A stretch of 64,000 bases of DNA. Source: Carettochelys insculpta. Taxonomy: Eukaryota; Chordata; Testudines; Carettochelyidae. Position numbers and translations under genes: made by a program. The notes below the pieces were generated by a model. The model had not been told where the DNA came from. It ran no database searches and saw only the letters and a list, made by a program, of their open reading frames with translations. The stretch spans positions 175,225,501 through 175,289,500 of the forward strand of contig NC_134137.1 of assembly GCF_033958435.1 (NCBI RefSeq), written 5' to 3'. Positions within the stretch are counted from its first letter, which is position 1. Each line of letters begins with the position of its first letter. Below are positions 1 to 11,460 of the stretch, one piece after another.

Positions 1-2078
1 CCTTGAGTTCTGATTAGAGTTAGACTACAAATGATATGTTAGTGCAGTCTTTCATGTTAGATTGCAGAGAGCATCACAGAAATGGTTCTTGTCTAGAGAT
101 AGGTACAGAGTATTTCTATCACTATTTCATCTACCTGTGAATTTATGACAGTGTTGCCATATGGCATGCAATTAGCAATGTACCACAGCTTTCTGTAGAC
201 TTGAAGCATGTGCATCCCTTTCCTCTAACCTTCATCTGTTTATTTGTTAAATTGCAAGCCCTTCAGGATGTTTTTTTTTCTCTTTTCTGTGTTTGTGTCT
301 AGCTCAGCACAATATGTTCAGGCCTTTGGTTGCAGTCACAATATAAGTAACTTCTACCGCTAATAATTATTCTAAAAAGCAGAAATTTCTCAAATCTCAA
401 ATCAAATTCACACATTTTACCGCCTGCAAAAGTTAAGGTAAATATCTCCTTCTCATCCTGCATCCCAAAGAGAGCAGCTAGTTTTGCAGAAATCCTGTAT
501 AGGGTCTCCTAAGATTTAGCAGATATTATTGCCAGCTTCTTAGTTGGAGTTGGTCTACATGCTTCCACTCGTGTACATAACTAGATTGAGTTAAGACCAG
601 CTACCAGGCCATACCAGCCGTTCTCTGGTAGCCAGTGGGATGGATCTCTGAGAGACATTGTTTCTCCGTAAGTCACACGTCTCTTAAGCTTTGAGATATG
701 CCGGCGAAGTGCAGTTGCTATACCACTCCTGGAGAGGGTGGGGTACCACCTCTGCATCTGGCAATCTCTGCTGACCCGTACAGATAAGGCAGAGCCCTGG
801 CAGTAGGCACAAGGCCTGTGTAACGCTCCCTGTACTGGTCTAGGCACAGTCTGAACTGTATTGTTGGGGAGGGGCTACTAACCACTTTGGAACACATCTG
901 GGTCAAAAATTGATAGCGAATCTGAACTCACTTGAACTAAGCTCAGGTTTGAGTTTCTTCTACATTTTATGGCTGGGAATTTCACCCAGTTTGAAAAAAT
1001 TGCAGACATCTTCCCTTCAGCCAGCTTTCCTCAACTTTCTCATTTCTTTCCCCATCAGCGGTCTTCACAGCTACCTCCCTGCACTTCTCGCACCTTTTCC
1101 CTCTTCTTACGGCCTTCTGGTGGCTCCATTCCTGAAGTCGCTGGGAAGGAAGGGACTGCTTACAAGATTCCAAAGGACCTTTGAGGAGTCTGATCACAGA
1201 GTCTCACTACACAGAGAACTTGTCTACAGAGGCGATGCATAAGTTCAGCTGGCTCGTGACCTGCCCAGTAGGGCAGGTTAGCCCCTGGCTCCTCCCCTTG
1301 TGCCTAAGGCCCTGCCCCTCCCCATCTCCTTTGCTCCAACTTCTTTCCATCCATCATGCCCCTCCAAAGGAGTCCAGAGCACCCCCACCGCAGCCCTTGC
1401 CACACTCCCAGCTGGTCCAGGGGCAAGGCCTCGGCTGTGGTGCACCGGGTAGCCAGCCCTGAAGCACCAAGCCACAACGCCCCATCCTCAGTGCTCCAGG
1501 TGACTGGGTGGTGTCCTGCAGAACCCTCACCCCTGCTCTCCTGGCAGCTGGGTGACACGGCTGCAGTAGCACTGCCCCAGTGCGCTGGGTGGCAGCATCT
1601 GGGCACTGGGCGAGCAGCGCAGCCCCGGCACCAGCTGACCCAAATCCCTGCAAGAGGCAGGCTTGCCAGCCTGGGTCAGGGCAGAGTGCTGGCAACTGCA
1701 GGAGGGGGCCTGGCACGGGCATGTAGCATGAGCAGTACCACATTAGGCTGCTTGGGCAGAGCCCCTGCCTAATTACATACGAGTCACCTACGGTTGTAAC
1801 ACATGCACAGCTATATGCTGCAGGGGTGGTTGAGGGGGAGCTGTGTTCATGCGCCACTATATGCATCAGTGAAAAGCTGTGGCAGGGGATGCAGAAGGAA
1901 ACTGCAGTACTAAAATTAGCCATGTAAACAGGGGGAGACACTGCTTCAACATGTAGACAGCTGTGTGGAAAATATTCCCTATGGTTCTGGCGAAACTTTA
2001 CTCACCATCTACACCAGCATTAATACCACTGCTGGGGCAGGTACAATGTATGTACTCTACAGAACACCATAAGTGTAT
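1..2078. other. No gene seen; GC-rich block at about 1240-1770
   Basis: No exon with convincing splice sites or protein similarity is visible. From about 1240 to 1770 the DNA turns GC-rich with C-runs and long but mutually overlapping open frames on both strands (for example 1354-1941 minus). This is what low-stop GC-rich DNA gives by chance, or an old unclassified repeat. The 560-910 stretch also has overlapping frames on the minus strand without recognisable domains. Confidence 0.5.
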
Positions 2079-2655
2079 CATAGAATCATAGAATGCTAGA
2101 GCTGGAAGAGACACCTCCGGAGGTCATCTAGACCAGCCCTCTGCCTAAAGCAGGACCAACCCCAACTAAATCATCCCAGTCAGGGCTTTGTCAAGCCAGG
2201 ACTTAAAAATCTCTAAGGATGGAGATTCCATCAGCTCCCTGGGGAACCCCTTCCAGTGCTTCACCACCCTCCGGGTGAAATAGTTTTTTTTTCCTAATAT
2301 GCAACTAGACCTCCCCCCCACAACTTGAGACCATTGTTCCTTGTTCTATCATCACTGAGAACAGCTTCTCTCCAATCTCTTTAGAGTGTTCCTTCAGGAA
2401 GATGAAGCTGCTATCAAATCCCACTACTCTGTTCTCTTCTGCAAACTAAACAAGCCAAAATACCTCAGCTCCTGCTCTGGACTCTCTCCAATTTGTCCAC
2501 CTCCTTTCTCTAGTGGGAGGCCTAAAACTTGATGCAGTTCTCCAGATGTGGCTTCACCAGTGCCAAATAGAGGGACATAGTCACTTTCCTGGATCTTCTG
2601 AATGCTATTACTAACATATATGTAGGCTATATGGCCCGTGATCAAGTAAGGAAAG
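2079..2655 (-). mobile_element. CR1 LINE 3' fragment
   Basis: Read on the minus strand this is the 3' end of a CR1 non-LTR retrotransposon. The + strand begins with ATAGAATCATAGAATGCTAG, the reverse complement of the ATTCTATG-type terminal repeat. It continues through the conserved 3' segment (GAGCTGGAAGAGACACCT, then 'ggtcatctagaccagccct') and into the ORF2 tail. Frames are broken by indels and a poly-T at 2282-2294. No target-site duplication was identified. Confidence 0.9.
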
Positions 2656-5013
2656 CAAATTCTGAGCAGAGAACCAAAGTGAAGGACATGTGAAAAAGCA
2701 ACTTCTACACTCCGCACCCCCTAGCATATTTTGATTTGTTGTTGGGATTCTTAAAATAATGGCCAGCATAACGTCCCAGCTACTCCAAAGCATATCTGGA
2801 ATAACTGTTGGACAAAGCGGCCTCCATGGAGTTTCCCTGGATTCAGAGCAGTAAAACAAAGATGAGAATTTGCCCCAAAACTGCACCTGTCATTTTAGTC
2901 TGAAGTCACGTCCATTTATCTCCCCAACCAAAACTGAGGCACTATTTTTGTGCATTTCCAAAAGCCTGTCAGGATTTTTTTTCTTATTTTTGACAATATT
3001 ACAGAAACTGATGTGCAAGCATATATACAACCAGAATCCACCATGTCCCCTTAATAATATTATATATGCTCCTAATTAAAAAAAAATGACTGATCCGAAT
3101 ACAAAGTAAGGAATGTGTTCTTTCGAGTTTTTTTATTATTATTATTATTATAAATTACCTTGGAGTAATGCATGCTCAGAGGCATACCTGACTGTTGGGA
3201 AAAGTCATTCTCCTAGCACTGAAATGCCAGTTCTAACCCCGGGGAAGAAGTCATCACCTGAGGTAATGAAACTGAGAAAATGATAATAGATTTATTACTT
3301 ACATTGTTGATTATGACAATTGACCTTTCAGTTAGCTCTTTAAAGCATCGTAAAGTTTGCTTGTTCCTTGACAGGAAAGAAAACTCATATCCCAATGCTA
3401 CCAATTATATCTATCAGAGAACTGTGTTTGCAAAGCAGAAAACAGAGCCAGAGGAGCAAGCTGAGATCAATGAACTATTACCTCAAAGCTCTGCAGCTTC
3501 AGCTGACTGTCTGCTTAGTCCAATCCCCTTAGAAGGGGGGAAAATATATCTGCACTGTAGGACCTTCCATATTAGTTGCTATAACTATAGCTACTTTAGC
3601 CATTGCTTTGAAGTATCGCAGGCAGCAACCCGTCAGCATGAGAGAAGAGCACTGCAGAGCAAGAGAACTATGAAAAGGATGGGCATTTAAATGTATTACC
3701 TTTCAGATGCAGTTATTTGAGCTGCATTATAATAATGGTTCATTGTGTAAAACAAGGGTGAAAAATATGTTTGGTATCTGTTAAGCAATTCTTAGCCACT
3801 TGTGAATTTAACACACACACAAGCAGGTGCACAGCTTAGTAATGTAACATTGGTAATTGTAGCTCCTGGGATCTTCTTACAATTTCTATGCTCATGTACC
3901 CCTAACGACCTCGGAATGCATCTGAAGTTAAGTCTGTCTTCCTCCTCCCCATGGAAAGGGATTACCTGATGATTTTAAGGAGTCTACGAATTATTAATTA
4001 CAAAGTTGCTGTACAGTTAGTTCCAAAGTCGGAGTGGTATAAGAGGGTAGGGGAAAAAACTGAGTTTGGTGAGCAACCTACCAATACCCGCCTATCAATA
4101 CTCATCAGAAGTTCTTCATTAATTATTTCTGCTGAGTTCATTGTGATAAATGAACAGCCTGTGCAAGGCAGGGCACAACTTGTCAGCCAGCTGGCCAATG
4201 TGGGTCAAGTGATATAGATTTCATTACTTACGCTTATTATTTCTGTAGCCCCACATTGCTGTGCACAACAGGACTTTGCAGCCCAGTAGGAAGATGCCTG
4301 CTCGGAGGTGCTTATACTCTCTGACAGATAACATAAAGAGAAGTGACCTCAGACCAAAGGCAGAGGGAAAGAGGAGAAGCATTAGTGAACAAGAGCTAAA
4401 GGAAAACTACTCAAGAAAGGGGTATTATTTATAAAGGCCCACTTATTTATCAGTGCATAGTTCAGAGACAGTCTCCAGGAGTCTGCTCAGTAGATGGGCA
4501 TGACTGCAGTCTCAATTTTTTCTAGCACACAGAGACTACTTCCTGCAACCATGCCTTGGCTGCACATTATAATAAGATGAGAAGTAGTGGGGTCAAAAAT
4601 CTACCCCTTCTTCATTGGCCCAAAGAGCTGGCCCAGCCCTGTAGAAATGGCTCGTTGCAATCCAGAAGGGTGTAGGTAGCACCAGGCCTATGCCACTACT
4701 GTGTTCTGGAAAGCCCCCTAGGAGGAAGCCTTGAGGCAGAATTGCGCCCAGGTGAAGCAGCTAGCTCCACATCACATCAGCTTAGGGTTGCGCTTAAACA
4801 GTATGAAAAAAGCCCAGTTGAATCAATCTCTGTGTGCTGATAGGAGTTCTTTGTAGATATATGCAACCATGGGGCAAAGTTAAAAAGACATAACCAGGTA
4901 ATTAGTTTCTGGGATTTCCAAAAAGCTGTCTTTAAACTTGTTATAAAAACTGATCTTTCAATTATCATCTTAGGGGTTCACAAATTAAACACAATGACAT
5001 TTTGTATTTCAGT
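2656..5013. other. No gene seen; ATT microsatellite at 3133-3151
   Basis: Ordinary AT-rich intergenic or intronic sequence. A (TTA)n tract lies at 3133-3151 and a short AC run near 3812. A 136-codon open frame at 3280-3690 plus shows no domain, no splice context and no composition unlike its surroundings. Nothing here supports a gene. Confidence 0.5.
3133..3151. repeat. (TTA)n microsatellite
   Basis: Six TTA units. Confidence 0.9.
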
Positions 5014-5075
5014 AGAAGAAGTGTGTCTGTCCCACGAAAGCTCATCACCTAATAAATTATTTTGTTAATCTTCAA
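5014..5075. mobile_element. SINE body fragment
   Basis: Contains the SINE body motif TGTCTGTCCCACGAAAGCTC followed by ATCACCTAATAAATTATTTTG. The same block appears in the SINE copies at 6.3-6.9, 33.8 and 41.3 kb. It is truncated at both ends and abuts the CR1 that starts near 5084. Confidence 0.75.
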
Positions 5076-5083
5076 CATAGAAA

Positions 5084-5915
5084 ATGATGGGGTCTGACTT
5101 AGCCGTTCCCACTCACGAAAGAGATCTTGGAATCATTGTGGATAGTTCTCTGAAGACATCCACTCAGTGGGCAGCAGCAGTCAAAAAAGCTAACAAAATG
5201 TTGAGAATCGTTAAGAAAGGAATAGATAATAAAACAGAAAATGTCACATTACCTTTATATAAATCCATGGGACATCCACATCTGGAATACTGTGTACAGA
5301 TGTGGTTGGCCCATCTCAAAAAAGATATATTGGAAGTGGAAAAGATTCAGAAAAGGGCAAGAAAAGTGATTAGGAGTATGGAGCATCTGCCATATGAGGA
5401 GAGACTAGTAAGACTGGGACTTTTCAGTTTGGAACAAAGACAGTTAAGGGGGGATACGGTAGAGGTACATAAAATCTCGACTGGTGTGGAGAAAATAGAT
5501 AAGGAATTGTATTTACTCCTTCTCACAACACCGGAACTAGGCGTCACCAAATGAAATTAATAGGCAGCAGGTTTAAAACAAACAATAGGAAATATTTTTT
5601 CACAAACGCACAGTTAAGCTGTGGAACTCCTTGCCGGAGAATGTTGAGAAGGCCAAGACTATAGTAAAGTTTGAAAAAGAACTAGATAAATTCATGGGGG
5701 ATAGGTCCATGAATGGCTGTTTAGGCAGGATGGGCATGGACAGTGTCCCTGGCCTCTGTTTGCAAGAGGCTGGAAATAGGTGACAGGGAATTGATCACCT
5801 GATGATTACCTGTTCTGTTCATTCCCGCTGGGGCACCCGGCATTGGCCACTGTCGGAAGACAGGATACTGGGTTGATGGGCCTGTGGTCTGACCCAATGT
5901 GGCTGTTCTTAAGTT
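5084..5915 (+). mobile_element. CR1-like LINE, ORF2 C-terminus and 3' end (pseudogene)
   Basis: An open frame of 156 codons (5084-5554) encodes the post-reverse-transcriptase region typical of CR1-clade ORF2. Diagnostic pieces are ERDLGIIVDSSLKT, HPHLEYCVQMW, EKIQKRARKVI and HLPYEERLVRLGLFSLEQ. The end of the protein (WNSLP-like, EKAKTIVKFEKELDKFMG) continues in another frame after about 5545, so a frameshift has killed it. The 3' UTR ends with 'ggtctgacccaatgtggctg' and TTCTTAAGTTCTTTT, the usual CR1 terminus. The same 3' segment recurs at 61338-61640 plus and 63160-63406 minus. Confidence 0.9.
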
Positions 5916-6242
5916 CTTTTGTTTAAAGTGCTACTTGACTGCCTTTTTATTTTGTATTTCAGTTCTCTCTTTCTCCCACCACTCCCTCCCTTCCATAGCC
6001 TCCACTTCCCACACTTTGTTGTCATCCTGAATAATAAATATAAACAATTAGGGAGTAATAATATAAATAACTATGTGACATACAGGACACCTGGTAAAAT
6101 TGCTTGGAGTTAAGCAAGTTCAATGGCAATCCACTAGAACTGTGCAGTACAAACATTCAATATAACATTAAGTTGACTGAGCCCCCATTTAAACGATATA
6201 CTGCATTATTGTAACAAAAAGGCAAAAGTTAAAAAGACATAC

Positions 6243-6945
6243 CTACAACTAAGTGGTAACAGAGAGGAAGCTGTGCTAGTCTAGATACTATCAAAACAAA
6301 AAGCAGTCAAGTAGCACTTTAAAGACTAGCAAAACAGTTTATTAGGTGAGCTTTCGTGGGACAGACCCACTTCTTCAGACCATAGCCAGACCAGACCAGA
6401 CTCAATATTTAAGACACAGAGAACCAAAAACTGTAAGCAAGGAGGACAAATCAGAAAAAGAGAATCAAGGTGAGCAAATCAGAGAGTGGAGGGGTGGGGG
6501 GGAAGGTCAAGAATTAGACTGAGTTAAGTATGCAGACGAGCCCCTGTAGTGACCAAGGAAGTTCCCATCGCGATTCAAACCATGTGTTAATGTGCCAAAT
6601 TGACATTTATATTCAAATTCGGAACATTAACACATGGTTTGAATCGCGATGGGAACTTCCTTGGTCACTATAGGGGCTCGTCTGCATACTTGGCTCAGTC
6701 TAATTCTTGACCTTCCCCCCCTCCCCTCCACTCTCCCTGATTTGCTCACCTTGGTTCTCTTTTTCTGATTTGTCCTCCTTGCTTACTGTTTTTGGTTCTC
6801 TGTGTCTTAAATATTGAGTCTGTTCTGGTCTGGCTATGGTCTGAAGAAGTGGGTCTGTCCCACGAAAGCTCACCTAATAAACTGTTTTGCTAGTCTTTAA
6901 AGTGCTACTTGACTGCTTTTTGTTTTGATACTACAACTAAGTGGT
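6243..6945. mobile_element. Foldback (inverted-dimer) SINE insertion with 15-bp target-site duplications
   Basis: An exact 15-bp direct repeat, CTACAACTAAGTGGT, lies at 6243-6257 and 6931-6945. Between them are 673 bp. The left side starts with the SINE head (AACAGAGAGGAAGCTGTGCT), then the body (AAGCAGTCAAGTAGCACTTT, then the GTGGGACAGACCCAC hairpin). After about 300 bp the sequence turns round near 6595-6630 and runs back as the near-perfect reverse complement, ending at GCTTTTTGTTTTGATA. The tRNA-like head is present only on the left. The duplication shows that the whole palindrome inserted in one event. Confidence 0.92.
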
Positions 6946-8409
6946 TATTGCTCTACAGAAGTGCCTCCCTTGTCCTCATCTTGCTGTCTTCCAGAGTGTG
7001 GGCCGGTAGTGTAATGGCTGGTAGTGTGAGAGAGAGAGGTGCAGGAGCCAGAGCAGGGAGCTGTGGGAATGTGTGGAGGGTGGGGGTATGGGAGTGAACA
7101 GCTGGCAATCAGGGCTGGGCGTGTGTGTCAGGGATAGGAGGCCGGAGGCTGGGAGTGGGGAGGAGCCCTGGGGCTGGGTTTTGGAACATTATAAACCATC
7201 TGATATTTTTGCAGCAGTTTAAAAAGAGAATGAAACCAATTAAACCAATCTCCCCATGCCCGCCATTTAAATTTCACTGAGGTCTTTGAATTTACAGCAA
7301 ATTATGGTGCCTGTTTACTTCCTAATCACTGCCTGTAGGCCACCCCTTCCCCACCCCAACAGTCTTGGCCTAGCTAGCTCCTCCATTCCCCAGGACAGGG
7401 CCAGATTAAGAGAAGCGCTGCAGCTTAATGGCTCAAATATCCCTTCCCAAACAAATGCTAAAACTAGATGGAAATCACTTATCTGCAATCCAACTCTAAC
7501 TTAAAAGTCAAACATATAAGCAGGATAGATGGTACAATTCCCCCCATTCATAATTTACCACACATCAATTCATAAAATAAGACAAGAAATTTTAAAGTTA
7601 TTGATAACTTTTCAGATAGCTCCAAAATGCCAAAAGAATAATGTTGTAAAAGAGAATCATTTCCATTCTAAACCATTAACACCTATGCAAAGTGCAGTCT
7701 CCTTACTCCAACCCTATGCCTCCCACAACCTCACCATTTTGTACCTCCTTTGAAGGGGGCTAGGGGGCACTGTGGATCTGGTCTCTGAGGGAAGGCACAG
7801 GTAGCAAGAAAAGAGCAGGAGCCTAGCAATCCCAAACGGACAGGAGGGCTCCACCTCCCTGAGCAACTTGAAAGAGTCTGGGGCTCCCAGGCTCTTTTAA
7901 ATTGTCTGGGGTCCTGGACTCTTGCCCCCTTTGCCCACCATCTGTCAGTGGGCCAAGCTGAGCCCCCTCCCACACTCCAAACCCCTGGGCTCCAGCTTGC
8001 AGCCCCTTCCTGCTGCACCCAAACCCTTTATCCCAGTCTCTACCCCAGAGAATGCACTCTTATTTGGGGCTGCCTCCCCACATCTCACACCCCAGCCTTC
8101 TGGCACAGCCTGGAGCACCCCACACATATTCTGAACCCAGCATTTTTGTGCTCACCCCAGATCCTAGAGGGCCCCACAAAATCTAATAGTCCTGGCTTCC
8201 AGAAGAGTTAATCCAGGCCTACCATGGGGCCCTGCCCTCCCTACCCTTATGCCATTAGCTGCCAGCAGCGTCTGTGGGTGGGTGGGGGGAATACCTGAGA
8301 CACAGCCTCCTCTGTCCTCTTCAGGCAGTGTAAGCAAAGATGCACAACAGCCACACAGCCTGACCCCGTTGCCCCTCCTCAACCCCCCTTCCCCCACATT
8401 GCCCTAGAG
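6946..8409. other. No gene seen; GC-rich low-complexity blocks
   Basis: Two GC-rich stretches (about 7000-7180, G-rich on the plus strand; about 7740-8400, C-rich on the plus strand) produce short overlapping frames on both strands. No domain or splice structure is recognisable. They resemble other C/G-skewed blocks in the window at 1240-1770, 27830-28180, 34620-34920 and 35100-35420, which may be relics of a common repeat family; that is a guess. Confidence 0.4.
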
Positions 8410-8640
8410 AGCTGCTTGCAAAAGTGTGTTTAAATTATCTGTTTAAAGAGCCCACCCACCTCCTCCAGTCTCTTCAGCAAGCAGTCCCTGCTGTTTAAAG
8501 AGCTGTCGCTTTAAAATTCAGGTCCCTGCTTTGCAACATTGGGGACAATTAGCCAGTTAAAAAAAAAAACAGTCAGGACACTCTCCAGGGATGTAAAAAA
8601 GGGACAGTCCCAGCTAAATTGGGATGGATGGTCACCCTAT
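8410..8640. repeat. Remnant of a repeat ending in a hAT-like GGGTGACC terminus
   Basis: The stretch ends with 'gggatggatggtcaccctat', whose reverse complement starts ATAGGGTGACC, the kind of terminal motif seen at 10055 (TAGGGTGGCC) and 10437. An A-run sits at 8560-8570. The other end was not found, so the family assignment is weak. Confidence 0.4.
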
Positions 8641-10054
8641 AAATAATCCTTACGTTTTTGAAAGCATTGATAATTTACAATCTTGGATGCAATCTATTTT
8701 GGCACAGTCTTGTAACATTTGTAAATTCAACTAATTTATATCTATTTAAATTATGTTTCATTATGAGCAGTTCTACTCCTCATGGTAGCTTTTCAATGGT
8801 ACAAATGGCTGTTAGGTGTGTGCAAATGGCTGTGAAGTGTGTATCTTTGAAAATCAACCTGATGTGACTACACCTGAACTTGCCTTTTGAGTTATATCCT
8901 CCTTCTCTAACTCACTCTAAATTTTCACTGAAGTCAGTAAGGTTTGGGTGAACAAAAGGAATTGAATCTGGTCTTTTGCTGTGTCCTGAAATGAGTATGA
9001 GATTATACATTTTTCCCATATTGAGCTTGCATAAAGAACATGGAGTATTGTACGCTTCTAAACCTTCTCAGGAGAAATGTGTTCAGTGAACTCTGTGTCG
9101 TGTTTAAATTGCTGAGGTTGCTCAGTACATTATGGTCAGGTGTTATTTTTCTTATGGCTTTCACTCAAACATTTGCTACCTTGGCAACTAAGTGCTGTGG
9201 TGAAGCACTACCTTACCCTTTCAACTTTCCTACAACAATTCTACTGTGGCCTCTATGCTCAGCCCTCCATTGAAGGATCAGAAGCAACTCTTAAAATAAA
9301 ACACAATATATTAAAAATATTTCCACTAGCTGAATTCCTTTTAATCTACTCATTTAATCACCAGTTGCCACGCACCTGCTTAATAAATGTTTGAGACGAA
9401 ACTGAAAACTCTATTCTATCCTATTAGTGGGGAAATAAATATTCAGTCAAGAAGGTGAACACTTTACATGGGCAATGCTGAAAGTTTGCTTCTGTTACTT
9501 AACCCACTCAAATGTGAGAGGCTTTCTTCTTGTAAAGATAAACCACTGCAAGAAGTCAAGGCTATTTTTAAATAGGTAGGTTCAGGTAGCTTATTCCTAA
9601 CACCCAGTGAAATACAAAACTGAAGGAGACAGCTTTAAGAAACCTTACTCTGGAATGAAACACTGTATGTCCATGAAGTACTCCTTTCCAGGCCTACATG
9701 TAAAAAATTCAAATCAGAACACTTAATAATGGAACATGGAGTGGTTTTACAATAGCAGGCAGTAGTAGTGTTTGTGACCAATGTAAGGCATAGACACAGT
9801 CAGAATAAGAAAACACCGCTGACAACTTAGCACTGGAATAAAATCAGTTTAGACGAGTATAAGAGATCTGTGTCTCCAGAAAACGCCTCAGATGCTGCAT
9901 ATTTTACCCATGGGGGAGGTGGAGGGAGACTAAAAATCCTTACTTGATAGTACACAATATGCAAGAGAACCTAAAGGAGTAGTAGTTAAGGATGACACCC
10001 AGTTTGTGTGAGATGTCTGAGAAAAATAGATTTGGTAAGAAAATCTACCAGTGT
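8641..10054. other. No gene seen
   Basis: AT-rich sequence with short chance frames only. No recognisable repeat, exon or RNA gene. Confidence 0.5.
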
Positions 10055-10437
10055 TAGGGTGGCCAGAGCTTTGGTATTTGATAGAAAGTCCAGTTGAAAG
10101 AGAGGCATGTCAATTCGGGTTACTGCAAATCAGAAAAGTGGGAGGAATTGAGTCTTCACTCACACATGCCTCCTACTCAGCCAGGTCACATCCTGCCTGC
10201 ATTGGGTGACTGCAGCTTCCAGGCTGAATACCAAAGCAGGCAAACCCCACCTCACCCAGGCGGAGTGCTCAGAGAGGGAAAGCAGCAAGCAGTGGGAGCT
10301 ACTGGGAAAGAACAGACAGGGATCTGAGGGCAATAGACATGGAAGCAGCAGGACCTCCAGAAAGAGGCCGGGTAGAGAAGGTACAGGGACCGCTGCTAGA
10401 ATGTCCAGTTTTAAATATAACCAAGTTGGTGACCCTA
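10055..10437. mobile_element. Non-autonomous hAT-like DNA element (383 bp)
   Basis: Imperfect terminal inverted repeats are visible. The left end reads TAGGGTGGCCAGAGCTTTGG; the reverse complement of the right end reads TAGGGTCACCAACTTGGTTA, and the match continues to an AAACTGGACA/AAAGTCCAGTT block. The interior has no coding capacity that I recognise. The flanking 8-mers agree only partly (ACCAGTGT and GTCAATGT by one choice of ends), so the superfamily is tentative. Confidence 0.55.
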
Positions 10438-10481
10438 GTCAATGTCCTTGAGCACATTCATTTTACTAGCTAATACTTTTA

Positions 10482-11183
10482 GGGTGCGTCTACACTAGCC
10501 GGCTACTTCGAAATAGCTGGCACAATGTCGAAATAGCACGCATCGCTTCTACACGCGCCGTGTGCTATTTCGACGTTGAAATTGATGTTAGGCGGTGAGA
10601 CATCAAAATCGCTATTCCCACCCGAAGATGGGAATAGCGCCCTACTTCGATGTTCAACGTCGAAGTAGGGCATGTGTGGACGATCCGTGTCCTGCTACTT
10701 CGAAATAGCGGGGTCTTCCATGGTGGCCATCAGCTGAGGGGTTGAGAGACGCTCTGTCCAGCCCCGTGGGGCTCTATGGTCACCATGTGCAGCAGCCCTT
10801 AGCCCAGGGCTTCTGGCTGCTGCCGCTGCTGCTGCTGCTGCTGCAGCTGGGGGTCCATGCTGCATGTACAGGGTCTGCAACCAGTTGTCGGCTCTGTGGA
10901 TCTCGTGCTGTGCAGACCGAGTGTGTCTGGGAGGGGTCCTTTAAGGGAGCGGCTTGGGGCTTTGCTGGCCCCTTATTTCAATGGGGAGCACTTGTGTGTG
11001 TGGATGCTCCGCATTTCCTTCCAGGGCGGTTCCTTTTGACATTCTCCGTCGCTACTTCGACATTGAACGTCGACAGCACCAGCCCTGGAGGACATGTAGA
11101 CGATACGTGTCGAAGTAGCCTATTTCGATGTTCTTACGTTGAAATAGGCTACTTCGACGTGGTGTGCTAGTGTAGACATAGCC
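10482..11183. mobile_element. TTCGAA-rich Harbinger-type MITE, copy 1 (702 bp)
   Basis: The ends are GGGTGCGTCTACACTAG and, on the other strand, GGCTATGTCTACACTAG. They are flanked by the 3-bp duplication TTA (10479-10481 and 11184-11186), the TWA target typical of PIF/Harbinger. The interior is built from repeated CTACTTCGA/TATTTCGA/TTCAACGTCGAAG units in both orientations around a GC-rich core. Two further copies lie at 30334-31041 and 63407-64000. Copy 1 is the most diverged: its core has an expanded CTG tract (10816-10848) and deletions relative to copy 2. No transposase is encoded. Confidence 0.85.
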
Positions 11184-11382
11184 TTAAAGGCTGTTGTTAG
11201 CATTAATGAACCTTATGCTTTGTAAGAACATACCGTAGCTGAATGATTGAACTCGTTTCTGACAGAAAAGAAAAGACAGTCAGTCTGTCAGTACACACCG
11301 TTTGTGGTTCCCTTACACAGTTCTGAAAAAAAGTCTTTTTTGTTTGTTTCTTTGTTTGTTTGTTTAATTTACAGTGCCATAT

Positions 11383-11460
11383 AAATCACAGAATCCTAGG
11401 GCTGGAAGGGACCTCGAGAGGCCATCAAGTCCAGCCCCCTGCCCCAATGGCAGGAAACAT
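11383..11460 (-). mobile_element. Short CR1 3'-end fragment
   Basis: The plus strand reads ATCACAGAATCCTAGGGCTG and then 'gaagggacctcgagaggcca'. This is the reverse complement of the CR1 3' terminal segment seen complete at 56460-56540. Confidence 0.8.

Noticed and set aside
1354..1941. 195-codon minus-strand frame in GC-rich DNA
   Set aside because: Overlaps other long frames on both strands, as expected in GC-rich, stop-poor sequence; no recognisable protein.
10742..11170. 142-codon frame, apparently with a leucine-rich signal peptide
   Set aside because: It lies inside MITE copy 1; the leucines come from the CTG tract. The matching segments of copies 2 and 3 do not keep it.
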